Below, in pieces: positions 52,530-60,958 of a DNA stretch of 64,000 nucleotides (its first letter is position 1; each line of letters begins with the position of its first letter). Both the position numbers and the translations under genes were made by a program. A model generated the notes under the pieces. It saw only the letters and a list, made by a program, of their open reading frames with translations. It had not been told where the DNA came from and searched no databases. Origin of the DNA: Clostridium sp. AF15-31 (GTDB taxonomy: Bacteria; Bacillota; Clostridia; Lachnospirales; Lachnospiraceae); assembly GCF_003461625.1 (NCBI RefSeq), contig NZ_QTXL01000005.1:1-64000 (forward strand). The letters run 5' to 3'.

Positions 52530-53252
52530 TTATTTCTTAATAATTAATACATTGTACATAAATTGACTATTCCAGTAATATGGATTTTCAACAGATGTAA
52601 ATACCAATTCACAACCATGCTTTTGTGAAAACATTTCAAACATGGATTTTGAAATAAATAACTTATCAAGATTTTTATATTTTTCATCATAATTCTGTAT
52701 TTTAGCTCTTCTATACTGCATGCAGGCATCTTCCAGCTCTTTATCAAATATCTCTGTGATCAGCACAGCCTTATGCGCTTTTTCATACATCTTCTCCAGA
52801 ACATCAGATACATAGGCTTCATCTGGAAAATATGCAAATACAGAATCAGCCATCACAACATCAAATTTTTCATCTGTTGAAATATGGTCCGCTTCCATAC
52901 ATGCTATCTCCGCTTCTTTTAATACAATTTTTGCAATATCTGTACTCTGTCTGGAATAATCAATTCCACCAATCTTTTTATTCTGCCTGGAAAATAAATA
53001 TAAGGTCGCTCCTGCACCGCATCCTACTTCATAAATGCTGTTCCACGGACCAATATGTGTATTTAAAAGTGCACATTCTTCTTCCCAGCTTTTATAAAAT
53101 GCATTATAATATGCATCCGCTGAATCTCCCAGATCCACATCAAATCCATCAATTCGTTTCAGCTCCCGCCAGATTGCTTTAGGATCTTCAAGCGACTGCA
53201 AAAAACATTCATCCGCTTCTCTTCTATTCCAGATTGCTTTCCAGTTATTCAA
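52530..53252 (-). CDS. Class I SAM-dependent methyltransferase
   Basis: About 240 residues with the SAM motif YEVGCGAGATLYLF, the acidic residue GGIDYSR after strand 2, and FDVVMADSVFAYFP as motif IV. The fold looks like small-molecule methyltransferases; the substrate is unknown. The start is a TTG at 53252 with GGAGG eight bases upstream, overlapping the end of the preceding fusion gene by eight bases, so it belongs to the surface-polymer operon. If that operon makes an amino-alcohol phosphate, N-methylation is a possible role (inference). Confidence 0.85.
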   Translation of the reverse strand: MNNWKAIWNRREADECFLQSLEDPKAIWRELKRIDGFDVDLGDSADAYYNAFYKSWEEECALLNTHIGPWNSIYEVGCGAGATLYLFSRQNKKIGGIDYSRQSTDIAKIVLKEAEIACMEADHISTDEKFDVVMADSVFAYFPDEAYVSDVLEKMYEKAHKAVLITEIFDKELEDACMQYRRAKIQNYDEKYKNLDKLFISKSMFEMFSQKHGCELVFTSVENPYYWNSQFMYNVLIIKK

Positions 53253-55062
53253 TATATTCACCTCCAAATTTTTTCAACAATTCAACCAGATGCAGATTCT
53301 CTTCATCCGTCCGAACTGCAAGTCTGATCATTTCCTTTTGGTTATTTAATTTCTCATTCAGCACTTTGATCAAAATATTATTTTCCAGTAAAAATGATGC
53401 AAGTTTCCTGCTTTTCACTCCATCTGAAAGTTCACACATAACATAATTTGCTTGCGATGGATATACCTTCATATATGGGAGTTTTTCCAGCTCTTTCATG
53501 AAAATCTCACGGGACTTTCTAAGGCGATCCAGTGACAGTCTGTAATCCTCCTTGTACTTTTCTATGATCTGTAAAAAGAATTCTGCATAAGAATTAATAT
53601 TCCAGATTGGCAGTTTGCGCTGGATCTGATCAAGTTTTTCACTGTTTCTTCCAGCTAATATTCCCAGTCTGCAGCCCGGAACCCCATATGATTTTGAAAT
53701 ACTTTTTATTACATAAAACTCATCATACAGTTCCAGATACGAATCAGCTATACAAGATTCTGCCTCATCCGAAAAATCCGAAAAACTCTCATCTAATATA
53801 AGACATATCTTTTTCTTCTTACACCAATGGATCAATTCATATATTTCTCTGGAATCAATATAATTCCCACTAGGATTATCCGGATTTACCAGCACAAGCA
53901 TTTGAATATGCTTCTGTTCAAAATAATCCTGAATGTCCTGTCCAGAATATGAAAAATCCATTTTTCTGGTATCCATAATAACTCTTTGTTCCTGCTTACA
54001 GCAATTTATATATTCCTCAAATGTCGGAGTCACAAAACCTATTTTTCCATTCGTTTCCTGCATCATTTCACGAATTAATTCCGCCGCTCCATTACCAACT
54101 ATAATTTTCTTATCTGATATGCCAAACAGTTTGCCTGCCAATAACCGTATCACTCTTGCACCAGAGGGATACAGCATGATCAGCCGGTCACTGTTGGCAC
54201 GAATTTCTTCCAACATGTGTTCTGTTGGGAAATACGGATTTACAAGATAGCAATAATCGACCAATTTAGGATATCTCCAAAAACCACCATATCTGGCAGT
54301 TATTTTTTTATACTGTTCCTCTGTATTATCTGTAAACAGGCTTTCTGCAATATCCAGATCCTGAATATCATCAATCTCATACCAGCGCTGACCGTTAAGC
54401 CGTCTGGCCTGCAGCTCTTTCGTGTCAAGCATTGCGATCAGGCGGATAACAGACTCATAATATTCATTATTTCCCATTGCCATTGCATACGCCTTTAGAA
54501 AAGGCACATATGTATACTTGGAAAAATGCCTGCTGAATTTATATATATTCACTGTCTTATAGTATTGATCCGCATTTACAAAATGAAGATTTTTTTTTGC
54601 GACCATATCCACAATACAGTCATTCTCATCCAAAAGCATACATGTACCATCCATCCAGCTTTCAAACCGATCAACAAGTGCAAGGTTCTCTCTTGGATCA
54701 CATAATATCAGATCTATTACCGTTTCATCAAAAATCAGATCTGATTCCAGCAAGAGGGTGTCTTCTTCCTCCAGAAAAGTGGCTGTTAAAGACAGGGAAT
54801 AAATATTATTTGTTTTATCATATATTGGATTTTCCACAAATATGATCGGTGTATGTATTGTTAATGACGCAATATATTCCTTTAATGTCTCTTCCTGATA
54901 CCCTGTCACTATAACGATCCTTGACAGGTCTTTTCTGTCAAGGATCTTCAGCATTCTTTCAATCAGAGATATTCCATTTACTTCAACCATACATTTAGTC
55001 TTACTCTTTGTAATATTCTTTAATCGTTTCCCCATTCCTGCTGCTAATATTATACCCTGCAT
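53245..55062 (-). CDS. Nucleotidyltransferase fused to a CobD/HisC-like PLP enzyme
   Basis: 605 residues in two domains. Residues 1-245 are a LicC/sugar-phosphate nucleotidyltransferase: LAAGMGKRL (7-15), SKTKCMVEVNGISLIERML and metal Asp108 in LLLESDLIF. Residues about 255-605 are a fold-type I PLP enzyme: NPDNPSGN (393-400), Asp424 in LILDESF and the PLP Lys457 in SISKSYGVPGCRLG. The VPGCRLG block is closer to CobD (threonine-phosphate decarboxylase) than to typical HisC. One enzyme could make an amino-alcohol phosphate and activate it as a CDP derivative. A phosphonate PntC-type fusion is the main alternative. Confidence 0.85.
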   Translation of the reverse strand: MQGIILAAGMGKRLKNITKSKTKCMVEVNGISLIERMLKILDRKDLSRIVIVTGYQEETLKEYIASLTIHTPIIFVENPIYDKTNNIYSLSLTATFLEEEDTLLLESDLIFDETVIDLILCDPRENLALVDRFESWMDGTCMLLDENDCIVDMVAKKNLHFVNADQYYKTVNIYKFSRHFSKYTYVPFLKAYAMAMGNNEYYESVIRLIAMLDTKELQARRLNGQRWYEIDDIQDLDIAESLFTDNTEEQYKKITARYGGFWRYPKLVDYCYLVNPYFPTEHMLEEIRANSDRLIMLYPSGARVIRLLAGKLFGISDKKIIVGNGAAELIREMMQETNGKIGFVTPTFEEYINCCKQEQRVIMDTRKMDFSYSGQDIQDYFEQKHIQMLVLVNPDNPSGNYIDSREIYELIHWCKKKKICLILDESFSDFSDEAESCIADSYLELYDEFYVIKSISKSYGVPGCRLGILAGRNSEKLDQIQRKLPIWNINSYAEFFLQIIEKYKEDYRLSLDRLRKSREIFMKELEKLPYMKVYPSQANYVMCELSDGVKSRKLASFLLENNILIKVLNEKLNNQKEMIRLAVRTDEENLHLVELLKKFGGEYIE

Positions 55063-55076
55063 TCTCCTACCCCTCT

Positions 55077-57101
55077 CTATTCCATAAGCCGTTTCATAAT
55101 ATATTTTCCACTTAATATCCGGCTCTTTCCGATATTAAAAATATGTTTCTCTCTGGCATCCGCAATCTGCTTTCTATACATGTCCTTTTGCTTTAACATA
55201 TCTGTAGATATTTCAAGTATATTATCAATATCATTTACAGATATCGCCTTCCCAAGCACATTTCGCAATGTCACATTAATTGGCTTCTGCTCAATCTTAT
55301 CATATTCAGGATTCATGATTTTCATTGGCGTATCAATAAACAGCACTGGTTTCAATGTTGTAAATGCATATTCAAATGATATATCTGACCAGTCTGTTAT
55401 CAGCAGATCAGCATCCATAACCGTACTGTTAGAAGAAAAGTCCGTCTGTATAGTTATATTATCATCCTTTGCATATCGCTCCTGCATTTCCACAAACCGT
55501 TCCATCTGATGTCTCACCTGCTGCGGATGCGGCCGTACAATGACCTCATATGGTGTATTCTTATATTTATCTAATATCTGCTCAATACACAGATCAATAA
55601 TATTTTCCGGCTGCCACGATGGTGCGATCAGTATCTTTTTCTTTTCATTTTCTTTTCTGTTTTCAATCTGATACTGCTCGATCATCTGATCCAATAACGC
55701 ATATCCTGTCTCAACCAGAGTTTTAGGCTGTGTCACATACAGTGCTTCCATTTGCTGTATTTCACGTACCGAATCGATTCCTACACAAAAAACCGTGTCA
55801 TAATAATCTAATGCACCTTTCCGTAATGTAAGTGCATTACTTCCCATCCCATGTGCTACATAAATATATTCAATATCTGATCTTACCTTGGAACGCTTGA
55901 TATGATATTTTTCCAGATCTGGCATCGTCATCAGACAGATATCACAATCCAATTTCATAAACAAAGGAATCAGATACTTGTCCTGTGCTATATAATATGC
56001 CCGGACTGCCGACTGCTCCTGCTTCAGGATCGGATCCTCCGGATCACTGGTAACATAATCCATTTTATAATCAGACCGTTCAGCCAGATACTCTATGATC
56101 GGCTGATAATATTTATAAAAGCCCCGGTCCTCTGCATAAAATACAATTCTCTTTTCAGTCTTCTCAAACCGATGATAATCCTGTTTCTCTGTTCTCCCAT
56201 ACTTTTTTCGTATCTTTTCTTTTTCCTCTGCTGTTTCATTCAAGATCCGTATGTAATCCATATCAATATATTTTTCAGGCGGCATCACAATATTTACCAG
56301 ATACATGGAAGGAATTGCGAACAAATTTCCAAAGATCCAATATACCCCGACTCCAGCCGGAACAAGGAACGCAAAATATGTGGAAAATGCTATCATAAAT
56401 ACCGTCATTCCTATTTTATTCCATTTTCCGGCATATAACTGCAGCACATTTATTTTATTTTGAACAACACACATGAGCCATGCGCTCACACCCGATAAAA
56501 CAGGAATCAAAACCAGTTTATTATGTAATGATAATTGTGGTTTCTCTGATAAATTAAATCCGATAAAATTCATATCAAAATCTGATATCTTTTCTATCAG
56601 TCCCATAAGGTTTTCAGGCACACCGCTAATACCATTCTGTATTTCATGGATCATTGTCAACTGGTAAGAATTATCCTGCAATGTCCATCCAAGCCCCTCA
56701 AACCATTTTTGCAGCATAGCGATATCGGGATCCTGCATCCGCAGGATATATGAAAGCGGGCAATACATAACACCCACCAATCCAAGAACGATCAGAATCT
56801 GGATCAGCAGTGGTATCATATCCAGTAATGGATGATATTGCATTTTTTTATATAATTCCAGTTGTGCATCTGCATACCGATCTTTATCATCCACATATTT
56901 TACTTTTAAAGCATCAAGTTCCGGACGCATCTGTGCCATTTTTATCGAATTTTTCTGTGTAATCAATGAAATAGGAAATAATACAAATTTTGTAAAAATC
57001 GTAAACACAATAATTGACAATCCATAATTATTTACAAAAACATAGCACCATCTCATTATGATCCCGAAAAAATCCGAAACATAATTAATTATCTGATTCA
57101 C
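55077..57101 (-). CDS. YidC/Oxa1-like insertase domain fused to a CDP-glycerol phosphotransferase domain
   Basis: 674 residues. Residues 1 to about 275 are YidC-like: helices at about 22-44, 93-115, 195-213 and 230-270, a coiled C1-type loop (55-86), and Lys38 where YidC has its groove Arg. An 80-residue outside loop follows helix 2 (about 116-193). Residues about 310-674 are a TagB/TagF-type transferase: VAHGMGSNALTLRKGALDYYD (His417), ILIAPSWQP, VRPHPQQ (His525) and LLITDWSDISFEYAF (565-579). No frameshift or stop lies between. The transferase would sit in the cytoplasm, tethered to a membrane module. It is coupled closely to both neighbours. Confidence 0.92.
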   Translation of the reverse strand: MNQIINYVSDFFGIIMRWCYVFVNNYGLSIIVFTIFTKFVLFPISLITQKNSIKMAQMRPELDALKVKYVDDKDRYADAQLELYKKMQYHPLLDMIPLLIQILIVLGLVGVMYCPLSYILRMQDPDIAMLQKWFEGLGWTLQDNSYQLTMIHEIQNGISGVPENLMGLIEKISDFDMNFIGFNLSEKPQLSLHNKLVLIPVLSGVSAWLMCVVQNKINVLQLYAGKWNKIGMTVFMIAFSTYFAFLVPAGVGVYWIFGNLFAIPSMYLVNIVMPPEKYIDMDYIRILNETAEEKEKIRKKYGRTEKQDYHRFEKTEKRIVFYAEDRGFYKYYQPIIEYLAERSDYKMDYVTSDPEDPILKQEQSAVRAYYIAQDKYLIPLFMKLDCDICLMTMPDLEKYHIKRSKVRSDIEYIYVAHGMGSNALTLRKGALDYYDTVFCVGIDSVREIQQMEALYVTQPKTLVETGYALLDQMIEQYQIENRKENEKKKILIAPSWQPENIIDLCIEQILDKYKNTPYEVIVRPHPQQVRHQMERFVEMQERYAKDDNITIQTDFSSNSTVMDADLLITDWSDISFEYAFTTLKPVLFIDTPMKIMNPEYDKIEQKPINVTLRNVLGKAISVNDIDNILEISTDMLKQKDMYRKQIADAREKHIFNIGKSRILSGKYIMKRLME

Positions 57102-57103
57102 TT

Positions 57104-57361
57104 CTATTCCTCATCATCTAACAAATCATCTGCAGTAACAATTTTCTTTTCTTCATTTCTTGTCTTTTTTACGGGCTGTTCTTCTGTTTTTCCTTTTTTT
57201 AATGCTCTTTTTATTTTACTGAATGCAATTCCTGCTACCGCACCTGCTGCGATCACTACTCCGGCAATTATCTGGATCAGATAACTTGTCGTCGCCGGAT
57301 CAATATATAATTTCATTGTTGGAAATTCCTGTACTAATAAATTCATTTCATTAAACATCAT
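57104..57361 (-). CDS. Small single-span membrane protein with an IDPxTxS motif
   Basis: 85 residues: a short outside part with LYIDPATTSYLIQ, one helix (about 25-45, IIAGVVIAAGAVAGIAF) and a Lys-rich then Asp/Glu-rich cytoplasmic tail. I recall small proteins with YIDPGTGS next to membrane sulfatase-like and exopolysaccharide genes, but no proven function. It lies two bases before the YidC-fusion start, which suggests a partner role. GGAG stands five bases before the first ATG. Confidence 0.75.
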   Translation of the reverse strand: MMFNEMNLLVQEFPTMKLYIDPATTSYLIQIIAGVVIAAGAVAGIAFSKIKRALKKGKTEEQPVKKTRNEEKKIVTADDLLDDEE

Positions 57362-57382
57362 ACTATCTCCTTTTCTTGTTTT

Positions 57383-59740
57383 TTAATACCAGAAATCGAT
57401 CAACGGTATCTTCTGCTTCGGTTTTGCACCTGCATATTTCCTTAATTCATCCTTGTCTCCCTGATATGTATACTTATACAAACAAGCATAATTTGCTGAA
57501 TCATTTTTCAGAAGATCGGATATATTTTCCTTGTACTGTCGTATATATACACTTCTTGACCGATTTTCATCCGCTTCATAATCATAAATGGTTTTATCTT
57601 TGCTTTCACCTGTAATAAGCTTCATGATCGTTGGCATAAACTCTTCCGCACTTACCGGAGAACTGCAAACTGCAAGCCTGTCATTCTTTTTATAGGGTTC
57701 TTTGATAAAGAAAATAGGCTGAATACCATCTACCGTCATGATTTTTCCATGATCTGCCGTTATTATGATCGTCGAATTATCATAAACTCCCATATTTTTC
57801 AATTCATCAAGAAAAACGTACACATCATTTAGATTATCGTAAGCCGCTTCTGGCAGATTTTTTCCCTTTCCATCCCCATAATCATGCATTCCGCTAAAAT
57901 GGTAAATTGCAAATGTTCCAGAACTGCTGTTATATTCTAGTCCCTGTGTCTGTAATTTTAAATAAAAATCATCATCCAGGTCCGGCGAATCTTCCCCTCC
58001 GCCGGAAGAACTGACCGCACCATCAAAATCACTGGTAACAACTAAAGAAAATCTCTTTAATGCCAGCGGCAATACTTTATACATTGCCCCCTTTATAATA
58101 TTTTTCCGGACTGCGTGGTAATCGACTAAGATCTCACCATCTGCATTTTCCTGTACATTATCATAATATTCATATAGATTCTTTGCATTAAGAAAACTAA
58201 CTGTTGCTTTATCCGTATATATATTACAAGAATACTGTTGTTCTTTTAGTGTATTATAAAATTCGACAGCCTTTTCTGAATGAAATGCTTCTTTAGAATA
58301 TTCCCGACAAGGAATCGTATTATCAAATTCCTGTCCCGTTAACAGATAATTCATTGCCAGCGCTGTTCCGTCATATTTGCTGTCATAATTATCATAATAT
58401 GTAAAATCATGCAGCGGCTCTAACGCATCCGGATATTGCTCTGTCATTTCGTCAATAAAATCATTGCTGTATGTATCAAGAACAAATACAAAAATATTTT
58501 TTTCTTCCGATACTGTATATTCATTTTTGCCTGAAACATAGTAATTTGTAATCTCTGCTTCTGAAGTATTCCTATAACCTCCGGATTTTATAACCAGATA
58601 TACAGTTGCCGATATCTGAATACATAATAAACACACTGCTACATATTTCAAAATACTAAAGAATTTATTTTTAAATTTTGCAAACAAAATAACCGGAACT
58701 ACAATACAGATTCCCCATACAATTCCGGTCATGATCATCTTGCCGGAATAATCACTCCATTTAATTGCATAAGCATCCGTAATACCAAGGTCACGATCAA
58801 ATATCATAACCTGAATATAGGAAGCTACCGCTAATCCCCATAAACAACAACTGATAATCTTTGTTACATTCGTTTTCAATAAACTGACCAGAACAGATAT
58901 GATAACGGATAAGAAAAAAGACTGCACGATCATACTACCCCAGAAATCAGATAAGTTAAATTCCAAGGTCTTTCGATTGGTATAATAAAATTCCAGTGTA
59001 TTCTCTATAAATACCCAAAACATCAACAAAAACAGGGAAAGGAAGATATTAAAAAATCTTTTTATAATTCTTTTATATCGAACAACCTGTACTTTTCGGT
59101 TTTCTGCTGTTTCTGTAAACAGCCAGTATAACATTCCCGGATTTTTATCAACTGCTCCAAAGGTAAACAAACATAATAAAACAAGCCAGATGATCAATAA
59201 TAAAGCAAACAGCCAATTTGAAAAATATTGAAAATCATCTGATCTTGCAACGATCATACATATAATAAAGGCAAAGAAGCCTGCAATATTCTGAAGCATA
59301 TGCATTTCCCAAATGGATTCCCGCAGCTTTTTCATCACCATAAAGAAAGCATTTACCAGATATGACATAATAAAGAATCCCCCGCTGATCCCCCATTCGC
59401 CATTTGGAAGATATAACAGGATCAACATTCCCCAAAACATAAACGAACTCATCACTTGTTCATGCCAGTTCTTCAGCACTTTAATTACCCGATTATCTCT
59501 TCCAATATGATTGAAAAGGAATGGTAATCCTATTTGAAGAATAACCATGAAAAGAACAATTAGCAGATACAGTATTTTTACACGGCATTTACCAACAAGC
59601 ACATAGTAAAACAATCCAGTCACATCATACAAATATAAAAAATACGAAAATAACATACATGGATTATTTCCCTTTCTTTTCCATATATAACGAAACACTG
59701 TAAGAAAAATAACACATATAATAAACCAGACCCCCAGCAT
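57383..59740 (-). CDS. Polytopic membrane protein with sulfatase/LTA-synthase-like domain
   Basis: About 785 residues. The first 385 are about eleven to twelve membrane helices. From about 415 to 750 there is an alkaline-phosphatase-superfamily domain: NIFVFVLDTYSNDF (metal Asp), the likely Thr nucleophile in KYDGTALAMNYLLTG, YHFSGMHDYGDG and IIITADHGK. The fold is shared by LTA synthase and phosphoethanolamine transferases, which move phospho-groups outside the membrane. I infer extracellular transfer or polymerisation of a phosphorylated unit. GAGGAGG lies five bases before the ATG at 59740. First gene of the operon. Confidence 0.85.
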   Translation of the reverse strand: MLGVWFIICVIFLTVFRYIWKRKGNNPCMLFSYFLYLYDVTGLFYYVLVGKCRVKILYLLIVLFMVILQIGLPFLFNHIGRDNRVIKVLKNWHEQVMSSFMFWGMLILLYLPNGEWGISGGFFIMSYLVNAFFMVMKKLRESIWEMHMLQNIAGFFAFIICMIVARSDDFQYFSNWLFALLLIIWLVLLCLFTFGAVDKNPGMLYWLFTETAENRKVQVVRYKRIIKRFFNIFLSLFLLMFWVFIENTLEFYYTNRKTLEFNLSDFWGSMIVQSFFLSVIISVLVSLLKTNVTKIISCCLWGLAVASYIQVMIFDRDLGITDAYAIKWSDYSGKMIMTGIVWGICIVVPVILFAKFKNKFFSILKYVAVCLLCIQISATVYLVIKSGGYRNTSEAEITNYYVSGKNEYTVSEEKNIFVFVLDTYSNDFIDEMTEQYPDALEPLHDFTYYDNYDSKYDGTALAMNYLLTGQEFDNTIPCREYSKEAFHSEKAVEFYNTLKEQQYSCNIYTDKATVSFLNAKNLYEYYDNVQENADGEILVDYHAVRKNIIKGAMYKVLPLALKRFSLVVTSDFDGAVSSSGGGEDSPDLDDDFYLKLQTQGLEYNSSSGTFAIYHFSGMHDYGDGKGKNLPEAAYDNLNDVYVFLDELKNMGVYDNSTIIITADHGKIMTVDGIQPIFFIKEPYKKNDRLAVCSSPVSAEEFMPTIMKLITGESKDKTIYDYEADENRSRSVYIRQYKENISDLLKNDSANYACLYKYTYQGDKDELRKYAGAKPKQKIPLIDFWY

Positions 59741-59784
59741 TTTATCCTCCTCATACAAATCTTGCATTATGTTATGAAAGAAAA

Positions 59785-59816
59785 GAGGCTCTTTTTGTAT
59801 ATTCTAAAAGAACCTC
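59785..59816. terminator. Terminator after asd
   Basis: GAGGCTCTTTT (59785-59795) pairs with AAAAGAACCTC (59806-59816), one mismatch, loop of ten bases. T-rich tracts follow on both strands. It separates the amino-acid operon from the surface-polymer operon. Confidence 0.8.
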
Positions 59817-59845
59817 CTTTTTTCAACTTATTGCTTTATGAACAT

Positions 59846-60931
59846 TTATTTCTTTGTGATATATCCCTGTGCTTTTAATAACTCTGCGCAAAGGACAGCA
59901 CCACCTGCTGCACCTCTGACTGTATTATGGGATAAACCAACAAACTTCCAGTCATATACAGTGTCTTCACGAAGACGACCAACGCTGATTCCCATACCAT
60001 GTTCAAAGTCAACATCCATTGATACCTGTGGACGATTGTCTTCTTCCAGATACTGGATGAACTGCTTTGGTGCGCTTGGAAGCTCAAGCTCCTGAGGAAC
60101 GCCCTTATATGATACCAACTTTTCAATCAACTGTTCCTTTGTAGGATTCTTCTTGAACTTAACAAATACAGCTGCTGTATGTCCGTTTAATACAGGAACA
60201 CGGATACACTGACATGTGATAACCGGTGTTGTTGCAGGAACGATCACTCCATCCTCGATCTTACCCCAGATACGAAGTGGTTCCTTCTCTGACTTTTCTT
60301 CTTCTCCACCGATATATGGAATGATATTTCCAACCATTTCCGGCCAGTCCTTAAAGGTCTTACCTGCACCTGAGATTGCCTGATATGTGGTAGCAACCAC
60401 CTCATATGGCTCAAACTCTTTCCATGCTGTAAGAACCGGTGCATAAGACTGGATGGAGCAGTTTGGTTTTACTGCTACAAAGCCTCTGGTTGTTCCAAGT
60501 CTCTTCTTCTGGAAATCAATGACCTTCATATGCTCCGGATTGATCTCAGGTACTACCATAGGAACATCCGGTGTCCAGCGATGTGCTGAGTTGTTGGATA
60601 CTACAGGAGTCTCTGTCTTTGCATATGCTTCTTCAATCGCCTTGATCTCTTCCTTTGACATATCAACTGCACTGAATACAAAATCTACAGTTGCAGCAAC
60701 CTGTTCTACTTCATTTACATTATGAACGATGAGCTTCTTAACGCCCTCCGGCATCGGAGTATCCATCTTCCATCTATCGCCGACTGCCTCTTCATATGTC
60801 TTTCCGGCACTTCTTGGGCTTGCAGCCACTGTTACAACCTCAAACCATGGATGATTCTCTAATAATGCTATAAATCTCTGTCCTACCATACCGGTAGCAC
60901 CAAGAATACCAACTTTCAGTTTATCACTCAT
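59846..60931 (-). CDS. asd: Aspartate-semialdehyde dehydrogenase
   Basis: Makes aspartate semialdehyde for lysine, threonine and methionine synthesis. 361 residues with GILGATGMVGQRFIALL for NADP binding, the catalytic Cys in VKPNCSIQSYAPVL and the active-site His in CIRVPVLNGHTAAV. The sequence is of the archaeal/fungal type, shared by many Clostridia, rather than the proteobacterial type. It follows serA by 27 bases. Confidence 0.95.
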   Translation of the reverse strand: MSDKLKVGILGATGMVGQRFIALLENHPWFEVVTVAASPRSAGKTYEEAVGDRWKMDTPMPEGVKKLIVHNVNEVEQVAATVDFVFSAVDMSKEEIKAIEEAYAKTETPVVSNNSAHRWTPDVPMVVPEINPEHMKVIDFQKKRLGTTRGFVAVKPNCSIQSYAPVLTAWKEFEPYEVVATTYQAISGAGKTFKDWPEMVGNIIPYIGGEEEKSEKEPLRIWGKIEDGVIVPATTPVITCQCIRVPVLNGHTAAVFVKFKKNPTKEQLIEKLVSYKGVPQELELPSAPKQFIQYLEEDNRPQVSMDVDFEHGMGISVGRLREDTVYDWKFVGLSHNTVRGAAGGAVLCAELLKAQGYITKK

Positions 60932-60958
60932 TTTTACTAATCTCCTAATCTTTTTTTC

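Noticed and set aside
53245..55062. Identification as a PntC-AEP transaminase fusion for phosphonates
   Set aside because: No phosphoenolpyruvate mutase or phosphonopyruvate decarboxylase gene is in the window, and the PLP motif looks CobD/HisC-like rather than class V. It is kept only as an alternative.
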